A stretch of DNA of 64,000 nucleotides from Flavobacteriales bacterium (GTDB taxonomy: Bacteria > Bacteroidota > Bacteroidia > Flavobacteriales_F > PHOS-HE28), in assembly GCA_016705955.1 (NCBI GenBank), contig JADJKO010000002.1:372001-436000 (forward strand), written 5' to 3'. The translations under genes and the position numbers were made by a program. Of this stretch, positions 8,359 through 15,891 are shown in pieces (position 1 is the stretch's first letter; every line of letters begins with the position of its first letter). The notes below the pieces were generated by a model. It made no database searches and was not told the origin of the DNA. It was given only the letters and a program-made list of their open reading frames with translations.

Positions 8359-9386
8359 GCAACGCACCCACTTTGCCTATCGTTCGCGTGGTGGTGCCAT
8401 GTCGCAATGAGGTGGCGTTCATCGGCGCGTGCATCGATTCAATTGTAAAGGCCGAACGCACTGGAATGGATCTGGAGTTGTGGATCTGTGATGGCATGAG
8501 CGATGATGGGACACGCGAGATCATTTCCACCGCTGCGCGTACACATGCGTGGATCAAGCTCGTTGACAATCCGGCGCGCACCACACCACAAGCCATGAAC
8601 ATCGGCCTTCGGCCCGAGGGCTATGCCGTCGGGATCATCCTAGGAGCACACGCCGAAGTCGCCGTTGATTTCTTCCGGAAGAACCTGGACGCACTTCGTG
8701 ACCATCCCGAAGCGGGCTGTGTGGGCGGCATCATCGAGAACGTGTACCTCGATGACACGAGCCGCAGGATCGGCGCGGCCATGGGTCATCCTTTCGGCGT
8801 GGGCAGCGCGCACTTCCGCACCGGCTTGAAGGAAGGCGATGTGGATACGGTCGCGTTCGGCGCGTACCGTCGCGAGGTTTTTGAGAAGATCGGCTACTTC
8901 GATGAACGCTTGGTGCGCAACCAGGACGATGAATTCAACTACCGTGTGATCAAGTCCGGATGGCGCATTTGGTTGTCCAGCGCGATCCGCAGTCGCTATT
9001 ACGTACGTGGCAGTTACGCGAAGCTCTTCCGGCAATACCGGCAGTACGGTTATTGGAAGGTCTTCGTGAACCGGCTGCACCTTACCATCACCACCTTCAG
9101 GCAATTGGTGCCCGCGATCTTCGTCATCGGCACTGTAACCGGACTGGTGATCGCGTGCATTTGGCCGATGCTATTTCCGGTCTGGCTCATCGGCATCGGT
9201 TCGTATGGGTTGATCGCGATGGTGAGTGCGTTGCGCGCGGCACCCAAGCGCACTGATGTGAACGGGGTGATGCTGTCGTTCCTCATCCTTCATGCCGCGT
9301 ACGGCATCGGCTATGTCCAAGGCCTGCTCGATCTCGTCATCCTCGGTCGTGGGCCGAAAGCCAGTGCATCGGACCTGACGCGATGA
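8355..9386 (+). CDS. Glycosyltransferase family 2 (ExoA-like), membrane-attached
   Basis: The protein has 343 residues. The GT-A domain starts with VRVVVPCRNEVAFIGACIDS and has DGMSDDGT (nucleotide binding), GAHAEV in the place of the DxD region, and NQDDEFNYRV (catalytic-base region). After the catalytic domain come C-terminal hydrophobic segments (about residues 245-285 and 300-330), as in succinoglycan ExoA-type enzymes that elongate lipid-linked repeat units. It is coupled at both ends by ATGA overlaps. The usual DxD aspartates are partly replaced (GAHAE), which also occurs in ExoA-type proteins; donor specificity is unknown. Confidence 0.87.
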   Translation: MSNAPTLPIVRVVVPCRNEVAFIGACIDSIVKAERTGMDLELWICDGMSDDGTREIISTAARTHAWIKLVDNPARTTPQAMNIGLRPEGYAVGIILGAHAEVAVDFFRKNLDALRDHPEAGCVGGIIENVYLDDTSRRIGAAMGHPFGVGSAHFRTGLKEGDVDTVAFGAYRREVFEKIGYFDERLVRNQDDEFNYRVIKSGWRIWLSSAIRSRYYVRGSYAKLFRQYRQYGYWKVFVNRLHLTITTFRQLVPAIFVIGTVTGLVIACIWPMLFPVWLIGIGSYGLIAMVSALRAAPKRTDVNGVMLSFLILHAAYGIGYVQGLLDLVILGRGPKASASDLTR

Positions 9387-10633
9387 GAACAGGAACCGCA
9401 TTCTTCCAGGACCTGCCTGCGCGTGGTGTGGAACGGTGGCGCGCGATCGCGGTGGCAGCGCTCGCCTTCACATTGCCATTGGCCCCAGCGGTGTTGCCGG
9501 CGCTGATGGCGATCGTGATCGCGTTGCATCTGCCGGGGATCCTTGCGCGAACGAATGGCCCACGCTTCAACATTCCGTGGCGCACGCCCTTGCCATGGGC
9601 GGCCCTCTATCTCGTCCTCCACATCATTGGTATGGCGTGGACGAGCAACACCGATTTCGGCTGGTTCGATGTCGGGATCAAGTTGCCGCTGCTCCTGCTT
9701 CCATTGCTTGCGTTCTTTCCCGGCGTGCGTGCAGCAGGGCGATCCAGCGCTCTCGCGGCGTTCTGCCTGGGGAACGCGGCAGCGGTATTGATCTGCGTCT
9801 TGCTCGCCGCGAACCGCGCGATCGGACCCGACGGGGCGGGCCTATTGGACTTCCTCAGTTCGCAGTTCTCCGCGTTCTTGCACCCGAGCTACTTCGCGTG
9901 GTACTTGTCCGTGGCCTTGGCTGCATTCCTCCTCGGTGGTGTGGGTGATCAATGGCCGCGTGCGATCGGCGCGTTGTATGTGATCGTGATCTGCATCGGG
10001 ATCGTGCTTTGCGAAGGCCGTATGAGCTGGATCACCTTGCCGATCATGCTGCTGTGGGCCCTGATCCACGGCTGGCCGATCCTGTGGAAGCGTTACCTCG
10101 TCCTGTCGCTTATTGTCGGCAGCTTGGTTGGTGGTGTACTGCTGGTGATGACATCCGTGAACGTCCGTGAACGAGTGCTGGAACTCGTTACTGCGGCAGA
10201 GAGCGAGCAACCACACGACACCACGAGCGGCGCGGCACGACGCATAGTGTGGCGCGCGGCCAAGGACGTGGGGAAGGAGAACCTGCCTTGGGGTACTGGT
10301 ACCGGCGATGTGAAGGATGAACTGTTGCTGCGCTACAAGGAGATCGGAGCCACGCACGCACTGGAGCACCGGCTGAACGCGCACAACCAGTTCCTGCAAT
10401 CCTATGTGGCGCTGGGGATCCCAGGACTGTTGGCGCTCGTGCTCTTCTTCGTCGCATCGATGCGGTCCGTGATCAAACCCGGTCAAGCGTTCAGGGCGTG
10501 CTTCCTTCTCCTCGCGATCATGAACTGGAGCGTGGAATCCATGTTGGAGGTCCAGGCCGGTGCGCTCTTCACCGGTTTCATGGTCTGGCTGCTTTGGTGG
10601 CCCGATGACGCAACCTCATCTTCGCCCCCATGA
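9383..10633 (+). CDS. O-antigen ligase/polymerase family membrane protein (second)
   Basis: The protein has 416 residues and about ten or more hydrophobic segments. The periplasmic loop contains NVRERVLELVTAAESEQ, AARRIVWRAAKDV and EHRLNAHNQFLQSYVALG; the H-N-x-x-L motif followed by GIPGLLALV is typical of the Wzy_C/WaaL domain. It is only weakly similar by eye to the ligase at 5944, so it is not a recent tandem copy. One of the two may polymerise and the other ligate. It overlaps the genes on both sides by ATGA. Confidence 0.82.
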   Translation: MRTGTAFFQDLPARGVERWRAIAVAALAFTLPLAPAVLPALMAIVIALHLPGILARTNGPRFNIPWRTPLPWAALYLVLHIIGMAWTSNTDFGWFDVGIKLPLLLLPLLAFFPGVRAAGRSSALAAFCLGNAAAVLICVLLAANRAIGPDGAGLLDFLSSQFSAFLHPSYFAWYLSVALAAFLLGGVGDQWPRAIGALYVIVICIGIVLCEGRMSWITLPIMLLWALIHGWPILWKRYLVLSLIVGSLVGGVLLVMTSVNVRERVLELVTAAESEQPHDTTSGAARRIVWRAAKDVGKENLPWGTGTGDVKDELLLRYKEIGATHALEHRLNAHNQFLQSYVALGIPGLLALVLFFVASMRSVIKPGQAFRACFLLLAIMNWSVESMLEVQAGALFTGFMVWLLWWPDDATSSSPP

Positions 10634-11835
10634 TCCCCTTCAGTCCGCCGCGCATCGACGACCGCACCATCAAAGCCGTGGAAGAGGCATTGCGCAGTGG
10701 GTGGATCACCACCGGTCCGCGCACGAAGGAGTTCGAGAAGCGACTCGCGGCGTATTGCGGTGTACCGAAAGTGATCGCGCTGAACAGTTGGACGAACGCG
10801 TGTGAGTTGGTGCTGCGCTGGTTCGGGATCGGACCCGGTGATGAAGTGATCCTTCCGGCATACACCTATTGCGCAACAGCGAACATCGTCATGCACGTCG
10901 GCGCGAAGCCCGTGCTCGTGGATGTGCGCGATGACTTCACCATCGACCCGGAAGCGGTGCGCAAGGCCATGTCGCCACGGACCAAATGCATCATGCCGGT
11001 GGACATCGGAGGTTTACCTGCCGACATCGACGCGATCGTGGCCATTGCGGAGGAAGCACATGCTACGTTCCGGGCAGCGAACAGCGAGCAACGCACTTTG
11101 GGTCGCCCATTGGTGCTGAGTGATGCCGCGCATTCCTTCGGCGCGTTCATCGCGGGCAAGCCTGTTGGTGCGCAGGCGGACATCACCGGATTCAGTTTCC
11201 ACGCGGTGAAGAACCTCACCACGGCGGAAGGCGGCGCGCTGGCCTTCAACCTGCCTGAGTCCTTCGATGCCGAGGCGCTTTACAAGCTCTTCAACACCAT
11301 GAGCCTGCACGGCCAGAGCAAGGATGCGTTGGCGAAGACACAGCCTGGCGCGTGGCGCTACGATGTGGCCCAGCCCGGTTGGAAATGCAACATGACGGAT
11401 CTCCAAGCCGCCATCGGGCTGGTGGAATTGGATCGCTACGATAACGATACGATCCCACGCCGCAAAGCGATCAGCGCACGCTACAATGCAGCGTTCAAGA
11501 ACGATCCGCGTTTCGTGGCACCGCTGTTAAAAGATGCCGACCGGGAGAGCAGTTATCACCTCTACATGTTGCGCATCACGAACGCGCGCGAGGAACAGCG
11601 CGATGCGATCATCACCGCGATCGCGAAGCAGGAGGTGAGCGTGAACGTGCACTTCATCCCGCTGCCGATGCTCAGCTTCTACAGTGGGCAGGGCTATCGG
11701 ATCGGCGACTACCCGAACACGTTCTTGAACTACAGCCGCGAGATCAGCCTGCCGGTGTACTACGACCTCACCGACGCGCAGGTCGATGAAGTCATCGCGG
11801 CCGTTAAAGCGGCGGTGGGAGAGGTGATGAGCTAG
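10630..11835 (+). CDS. DegT/DnrJ/EryC1/StrS-family PLP aminotransferase
   Basis: The protein has 401 residues. The N-terminus MIPFSPPRIDDRTIKAVEEALRSGW is the classic family start. PLP contacts include the DVRDDFTIDPEAV and SDAAHSFGA regions, and K194 in FHAVKNLTTAEGG is the expected Schiff-base lysine. The end of the domain carries NVHFIPLPMLSFY. These enzymes aminate nucleotide-linked keto-sugars, so the polysaccharide very probably contains an amino-dideoxysugar. It is the last gene of the operon and ends tail to tail with the Sel1 gene, the two stop codons sharing the bases CTAG. Confidence 0.92.
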   Translation: MIPFSPPRIDDRTIKAVEEALRSGWITTGPRTKEFEKRLAAYCGVPKVIALNSWTNACELVLRWFGIGPGDEVILPAYTYCATANIVMHVGAKPVLVDVRDDFTIDPEAVRKAMSPRTKCIMPVDIGGLPADIDAIVAIAEEAHATFRAANSEQRTLGRPLVLSDAAHSFGAFIAGKPVGAQADITGFSFHAVKNLTTAEGGALAFNLPESFDAEALYKLFNTMSLHGQSKDALAKTQPGAWRYDVAQPGWKCNMTDLQAAIGLVELDRYDNDTIPRRKAISARYNAAFKNDPRFVAPLLKDADRESSYHLYMLRITNAREEQRDAIITAIAKQEVSVNVHFIPLPMLSFYSGQGYRIGDYPNTFLNYSREISLPVYYDLTDAQVDEVIAAVKAAVGEVMS

Positions 11836-12326
11836 GCAGCCTCGGTCGATCGCCATCCTTGTGCGATCCGCGCCCTTTTGATCGAAAGACGGGGGGACTC
11901 CCCTCGTTCGTAAGCATCAAACCAGACATTCGCTGCATCACGATCCTTGGAAGTGCCTATGCCCCAGTAGAAGCATCGCCCGACTTCGTACTTGGCCTGC
12001 TTGTCACCGAGCAGGGCTGCCTTCATATAAAGCCCGAAAGCCTTGTTCGTGTCACGATCCACGCCAGCTCCTTTCTCATAGCATACTGCTAGATCGTACG
12101 CCGCTTCAGAATAGTCCAACTGCTCCGCGCGCTCAAGGAAAACTGCTGCTTGGCGATAGTTCTTCTTCACATGCTTACCGAACAGGTGCCAAGTTCCCAA
12201 TGCATACAGCGCTTCCGCATTTCCCGCAGCAGCGGCTTGTTGCAACAAGGAAACCGCGACGGATGCACTATAGCGCTTGTCTTCCAACATCGCACGAACC
12301 TTTCGGATATGGACTTCTCCTGCCAT
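11832..12326 (-). CDS. Sel1-repeat protein
   Basis: The protein has 164 residues and no signal peptide. It consists of about three to four Sel1-like repeats: AVSLLQQAAAAGNAEALYALG, QAAVFLERAEQLDYSEAAYDLAVCYEKG, AFGLYMKAALLGDKQAKYEVGRCFYWG and DAANVWFDAYE. Such alpha-solenoids bind proteins. It is a single-gene unit convergent with the polysaccharide operon. The 189 bp between it and the enoyl-CoA hydratase gene contain no gene that I can support. The partner is unknown. Confidence 0.8.
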   Translation of the reverse strand: MAGEVHIRKVRAMLEDKRYSASVAVSLLQQAAAAGNAEALYALGTWHLFGKHVKKNYRQAAVFLERAEQLDYSEAAYDLAVCYEKGAGVDRDTNKAFGLYMKAALLGDKQAKYEVGRCFYWGIGTSKDRDAANVWFDAYERGESPRLSIKRARIAQGWRSTEAA

Positions 12327-12515
12327 TGATGCGCAAGTTAGTTCATGGCCATGGCCCTTTCCATCCGGTGGGTTTTCGTCGAGGTGGCCATCTCTTTATG
12401 TCGCCTTGCTCTCCTGCTGCATCACGCTTCTTGCGTGCAGCGCCTTCCTGGTGCTTCCCTTTCGTGCTCCGTCGTTTCCCTCTTCGATGCTCTACGGCTG
12501 ACATTGCAGTATGCT

Positions 12516-13319
12516 CTATTCACCTCGATACACCGGTTTGCGCTTTTCCAAGAACGCCTTCACGCCTTCGTTGTAATCGTGGCTGCGACCGGCGATGGTC
12601 TGCAACTCGTTCTCCACGTCCAACTGGTCGGAGAGTCCGTTCGTCATCGAACGGTTCAGCGCTTCCTTGGTGAGGGCGATCGCCTTGGTCGGCATGGACG
12701 CGAGTTTCTGAGCGAGCGCGGTCGCTTCCGTCATCAGGCTTGTGCCGGGCTCCGACCCGGTATCGGCATCGGGAACCGCTTTCCAGATCATGCCTTTGGC
12801 TTCGGCTTCCTTGGCGCTCACTTTCGGCGCAAGGATCATTTGCCCGAACGCCTGCTGCATGCCAACAAGCCTTGGCAGGGTGAACGTCCCGCCGCTGTCC
12901 GGGATCAAACCGATGTTGATGAAGCTCTGGATGAAGTTCGCGCTCTCGGCCGCAAGGGTGAGGTCGCACGCGAAGGCAATGTTCGCGCCCGCACCTGCCG
13001 CAACGCCGTTCACGGCCGCGATCACCGGCTTCTTCAATTCGCGGATGCGCCGCACGATCGGGTTGTACTGCGTGGTAAGGATGTCCTCGATCTTGGTGCC
13101 CGGTGCGATCGCTTCCGTGAGATCCTGACCGGCGGAGAACGCACGACCAGCACCGGTGATCAGCACCGCGCGCACGCTTGCATCCGCAGCACAGGTGTCC
13201 AGCGCATCGATCACTTCCAACGACATCTGCCGATCGAAACTGTTGAGCTTGTCAGGGCGGTTAAGCGTGAGCGTGGCGACACCGTCGGTAATGCTGAAGA
13301 GAAGTTTCTCGTAGGTCAT
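12516..13319 (-). CDS. Enoyl-CoA hydratase/isomerase (PaaG-like)
   Basis: The protein has 267 residues and is a crotonase-fold enzyme. The oxyanion-hole strands are at FSAGQDL (about residues 61-67) and AAVNGVAAGAGANIAFACD; the catalytic Asp lies in GLIPDSGGTFTLPRLVG. A D in this second position, without the glutamate of typical enoyl-CoA hydratases at the first, is the pattern of PaaG, which isomerises ring-1,2-epoxyphenylacetyl-CoA to an oxepin-CoA. No other phenylacetate gene is in the window, so a role in fatty-acid or another acyl-CoA pathway is possible. It is on the same strand as the GT9 gene, 37 bp downstream of it. Confidence 0.82.
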   Translation of the reverse strand: MTYEKLLFSITDGVATLTLNRPDKLNSFDRQMSLEVIDALDTCAADASVRAVLITGAGRAFSAGQDLTEAIAPGTKIEDILTTQYNPIVRRIRELKKPVIAAVNGVAAGAGANIAFACDLTLAAESANFIQSFINIGLIPDSGGTFTLPRLVGMQQAFGQMILAPKVSAKEAEAKGMIWKAVPDADTGSEPGTSLMTEATALAQKLASMPTKAIALTKEALNRSMTNGLSDQLDVENELQTIAGRSHDYNEGVKAFLEKRKPVYRGE

Positions 13320-13356
13320 GGGGTGAAGGTGATCAGAAGATCAGACAATGAGAAGA

Positions 13357-14388
13357 TCAGATGATCAAGGCGCTTGAGTCAATGTTCAACGCACACTTGA
13401 AATGCCCTTTCGGACAGGCCTTGTACCCGTGTAATCCACACGGCCGACAATCCAACTTCTCGTTCGTCTCCACCACGTGGCCATTGGCGTTGAGCGGTCC
13501 GAAGCCGAAGGAGGGAACCGTGCTGCAGAAGATCGCGGTCACCGGTGCGTTCATGGCGCTGGCGATGTGCAAGGGCGCACTGTCGTTCACGTAGTTCATG
13601 GTCGCCTTCTGCATCATCGCGGCTGTGCCGAGCAACGAGAGCTTGCCCGCGAGGATCTCGCCGCGTCCGGCTGCTTTCGCGATCCGCTCGCACATCGGCA
13701 CATCGCCCGGCGCACCGATCAACTGCACACGCTTCTCCGCAGGCAACGACTTGATCAGATCGATCCACTTCGCTTCCGGCCATTGCTTGGTGAACCAGAC
13801 CGATGCAGGTGCGATGCAGATGTAGGGCATGTGCCCATGCGACCATGTGCTCATGCGGCCATCCAGCTCTGCATGGTGAATTGTACTCGGATAGAGGCGA
13901 GGCAACGGGCGAGCTCCATCCGTCAAGTGCTCGATCAACGCATTCAATCGATCCACTTCGTGTGGAGCCTTGGTGTTGGCTACCCTGAGCGGAGCCGAAG
14001 GGTCGCCGATCAAATGCTTCACCGTTCGCGAGAACAGGAAGCTCAACGGATTCTTGTCGTAGCCGATCTTCTCCTTGCCGCGCGCAAGCACGGTCATCAA
14101 CCCGGTACTGAAGAAGCGCTGGCAATTGATGATGTGATCGTACTTCGTCCTGCGTAGATCGCCGATCACCCTGAACAGGTCGCGCGTCTTGCCGTTGCGT
14201 TTGTCCCAGACGTATAGTTTGTGCAAGAACGGATGGCCAACGAACAGACCGTCGTTGCCCTTTCGCACCACCAGATCGATCTCCGCATCCGGAAAGAAGG
14301 CATGCAACTTCTCCAGCAAGGCTGTGGCCAACACCGCATCACCGAGGAAGGCGGTCTGTATGACAAGGAAGGTTTTCACTTGCGGCAT
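13357..14388 (-). CDS. Glycosyltransferase family 9 (heptosyltransferase-like)
   Basis: The protein has 343 residues from the ATG at 14388. The start MPQVKTFLVIQTAFLGDAVLATALL is the GT9 N-terminal signature; APASVWFTKQWPEAKW begins the donor-binding half; YVNDSAPLHIASAMNAPV and a final Cys-rich segment CRPCGLHGYKACPKGHFKC follow. It should add heptose or a similar sugar to lipopolysaccharide core. An unusual in-frame segment (GDPSAPLRVAN, about residue 130-140) is encoded by a family-D repeat at 13982-14003. It starts 46 bp after the dapD stop in the same direction. Confidence 0.9.
   Translation of the reverse strand: MPQVKTFLVIQTAFLGDAVLATALLEKLHAFFPDAEIDLVVRKGNDGLFVGHPFLHKLYVWDKRNGKTRDLFRVIGDLRRTKYDHIINCQRFFSTGLMTVLARGKEKIGYDKNPLSFLFSRTVKHLIGDPSAPLRVANTKAPHEVDRLNALIEHLTDGARPLPRLYPSTIHHAELDGRMSTWSHGHMPYICIAPASVWFTKQWPEAKWIDLIKSLPAEKRVQLIGAPGDVPMCERIAKAAGRGEILAGKLSLLGTAAMMQKATMNYVNDSAPLHIASAMNAPVTAIFCSTVPSFGFGPLNANGHVVETNEKLDCRPCGLHGYKACPKGHFKCALNIDSSALII
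13982..14003. repeat. Family-D repeat inside the GT9 gene
   Basis: ACCCTGAGCGGAGCCGAAGG and the next two bases have complementary ends (ACCCT/AGGGT) and the core GAGCGGAGYCGA that also occurs at 15166-15175 in dapD. It is translated in frame as part of GDPSAPLRV. The motif resembles the short palindromic repeats common in Bacteroidota genomes. Confidence 0.65.
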
Positions 14389-14434
14389 TTTCAACTCATG
14401 CATTCCCTGCGCCTTTGCGCCTCCGCGGCCGGAT

Positions 14435-15298
14435 CTACACAGCAACATTGTGTTCCCGCAGCGCATCGTTCAGCGATGTCTTCCTGTCCGTGCTCTCCTT
14501 CCGTTGTCCGATGATCAGCGCACAGGGCACACCGTATTCCCCTGCCGCGAATTTCTTCGGTACGGTTCCGGGGATCACCACACTGCGCGGCGGCACTTCA
14601 CCGCGCATCTCCTTCGGTACAGGTCCTGTCACATCAATGATGCGCGTGCTTGCGGTGAGCACAACGTTCGCCCCCAACACGGCTTCGGAACGAACACGTA
14701 CTCCTTCCACCACGATCGCGCGTGATCCGATAAAGCAACCATCCTCGATGATCACCGGTGCCGCTTGCACGGGTTCCAGTACACCACCGATCCCCACGCC
14801 ACCGCTCAGGTGAACGTGCTTGCCGATCTGCGCACAACTGCCCACCGTGGCCCAGGTATCCACCATGGTGCCTTCATCCACGTACGCGCCGATATTCACG
14901 TAGCTCGGCATCAGGATCACGCCCGGTGCGAGGTAACTGCCATGTCGTGCGACCGCATGCGGTACCACGCGCACACCGAGATGCGCATAGCGTTTCTTCA
15001 GCGGGATCTTATCGTGGAACTCGAACGGCCCGACCTCGATCGTGTGCATTTGTTTGATGGGGAAGTACATGATCACCGCCTTCTTCACCCAGTCGTTCAC
15101 CCGCCACCCCTCGGCTCCGCTCGGCGTGACAGGTGAACCGTCGCTTGGTGTGGCTGCTTGCCCGAGCGGAGTCGAGGGCTCAGCCACGCGCAATTCCCCG
15201 CGGTCCAACTGCTCGATCACCCCTTCAATGGCGATGATCACTTCCGGATCGCGGAGCATGTTGCGATCCAACCACGCCTTCTCGATCAATTCATGCAT
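14435..15298 (-). CDS. dapD: 2,3,4,5-tetrahydropyridine-2,6-dicarboxylate N-succinyltransferase
   Basis: The protein has 287 residues. It catalyses the succinyl-CoA-dependent acylation step of lysine/meso-diaminopimelate synthesis. The N-terminal helical domain (HELIEKAWLDRNMLRD) is followed by the left-handed beta-helix of hexapeptide repeats (GVRVVPHAVARHGSYLAPGV, MPSYVNIGAYVDEGTMVDTW, GSCAQIGKHVHLSGGVGIGG), ending with VVIPGTVPKKFAAGEYGVPC. It is about 15-20 residues longer than usual because residues about 41-65 (PSTPLGQAATPSDGSPVTPS and following) are encoded by a repeat pair at 15108-15178 that keeps the frame. The minus strand carries CATCTTTG four bases before its ATG, a -7-like box. 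Confidence 0.95.
   Translation of the reverse strand: MHELIEKAWLDRNMLRDPEVIIAIEGVIEQLDRGELRVAEPSTPLGQAATPSDGSPVTPSGAEGWRVNDWVKKAVIMYFPIKQMHTIEVGPFEFHDKIPLKKRYAHLGVRVVPHAVARHGSYLAPGVILMPSYVNIGAYVDEGTMVDTWATVGSCAQIGKHVHLSGGVGIGGVLEPVQAAPVIIEDGCFIGSRAIVVEGVRVRSEAVLGANVVLTASTRIIDVTGPVPKEMRGEVPPRSVVIPGTVPKKFAAGEYGVPCALIIGQRKESTDRKTSLNDALREHNVAV
15108..15178. repeat. Family-D inverted repeat pair inside dapD
   Basis: CCCTCGGCTCCGCTCGG at 15108-15124 and CCGAGCGGAGTCGAGGG at 15162-15178 are inverted copies with one mismatch, separated by 37 bp. The element lies in frame in the linker between the N-terminal domain and the beta-helix of DapD. It shares its core with the repeat in the GT9 gene. Confidence 0.75.
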
Positions 15299-15344
15299 GG
15301 CGCAAAGATGATGGCCGCGCGCACATCACCGACCTTTGGCCGCC

Positions 15345-15755
15345 ATGCCTCGCGTTATCGCTATCGATCACGGATCCAAACGCACGGGTCTTGCGGTCAC
15401 GGACACCTTGCGGATCATCGCCACCGCGCTTGAGACGGTGGAGACCACGAAAGTTCTCGACTACCTGAAGGCCTACGTAGCGAAGGAGAAAGTGGATGGC
15501 TTCGTGATCGGCCTACCCACCAACTTGGATGGCACGGCCACCGATGGCACAGCCGGAGCAATTGCCTTCACGGAACAACTGAAGAAGGCGTTCCCGGACA
15601 AATGGGTGGAACAGGTGGACGAGCGCTTCACCAGCCGTATGGCCCAACAGACCTTGCGGATGAGCGGAAAGGGGCGCATGGCCCGGCGCGAGAAAGGTCA
15701 GATCGATCGGATCAGCGCGACGATCATCCTACAGAGTTGGTTGTCGAAGCATTGA
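15345..15755 (+). CDS. ruvX: YqgF/RuvX-type putative pre-16S rRNA nuclease
   Basis: The protein has 136 residues, normal for the family. The RNase H-like fold starts with VIAIDHGSKRTGLAVTD (first catalytic Asp), then VIGLPTNLDGTATDG, DERFTSRMAQQTL and QIDRISATIILQSWL (last Asp). The family trims pre-16S rRNA and was earlier described as a Holliday-junction resolvase. The ATG at 15345 is chosen because it directly precedes the conserved first strand. It is divergent from dapD with only 46 bp between the two starts; GACCTTTG at 15331 could be its -7 box. Confidence 0.92.
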   Translation: MPRVIAIDHGSKRTGLAVTDTLRIIATALETVETTKVLDYLKAYVAKEKVDGFVIGLPTNLDGTATDGTAGAIAFTEQLKKAFPDKWVEQVDERFTSRMAQQTLRMSGKGRMARREKGQIDRISATIILQSWLSKH

Positions 15756-15860
15756 TCGCGGGCGCTGCCCATCTGTCAGCCATGCGTCAGGCGGCACAGT
15801 CATTGACTTCAGCGGCAACGCCTGTTGAGATCCGCGTCCTAGGAAAAGGGCCGGGGGCGA

Positions 15861-15868
15861 TACCTTTA
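15861..15868 (+). promoter_or_regulatory. Candidate -7 box of lon
   Basis: TACCTTTA lies 23 nt before the lon ATG and matches TAnnTTTG except the last base. No heat-shock inverted repeat (CIRCE or HAIR type) is visible in the 136 bp upstream of lon. Confidence 0.45.
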
Positions 15869-15891
15869 CACCTGACATCCTGACCACAACC

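Noticed and set aside
12345..13364. Open frame antisense to the enoyl-CoA hydratase gene
   Set aside because: The opposite strand encodes a complete crotonase-fold enzyme; this frame shows no family features.
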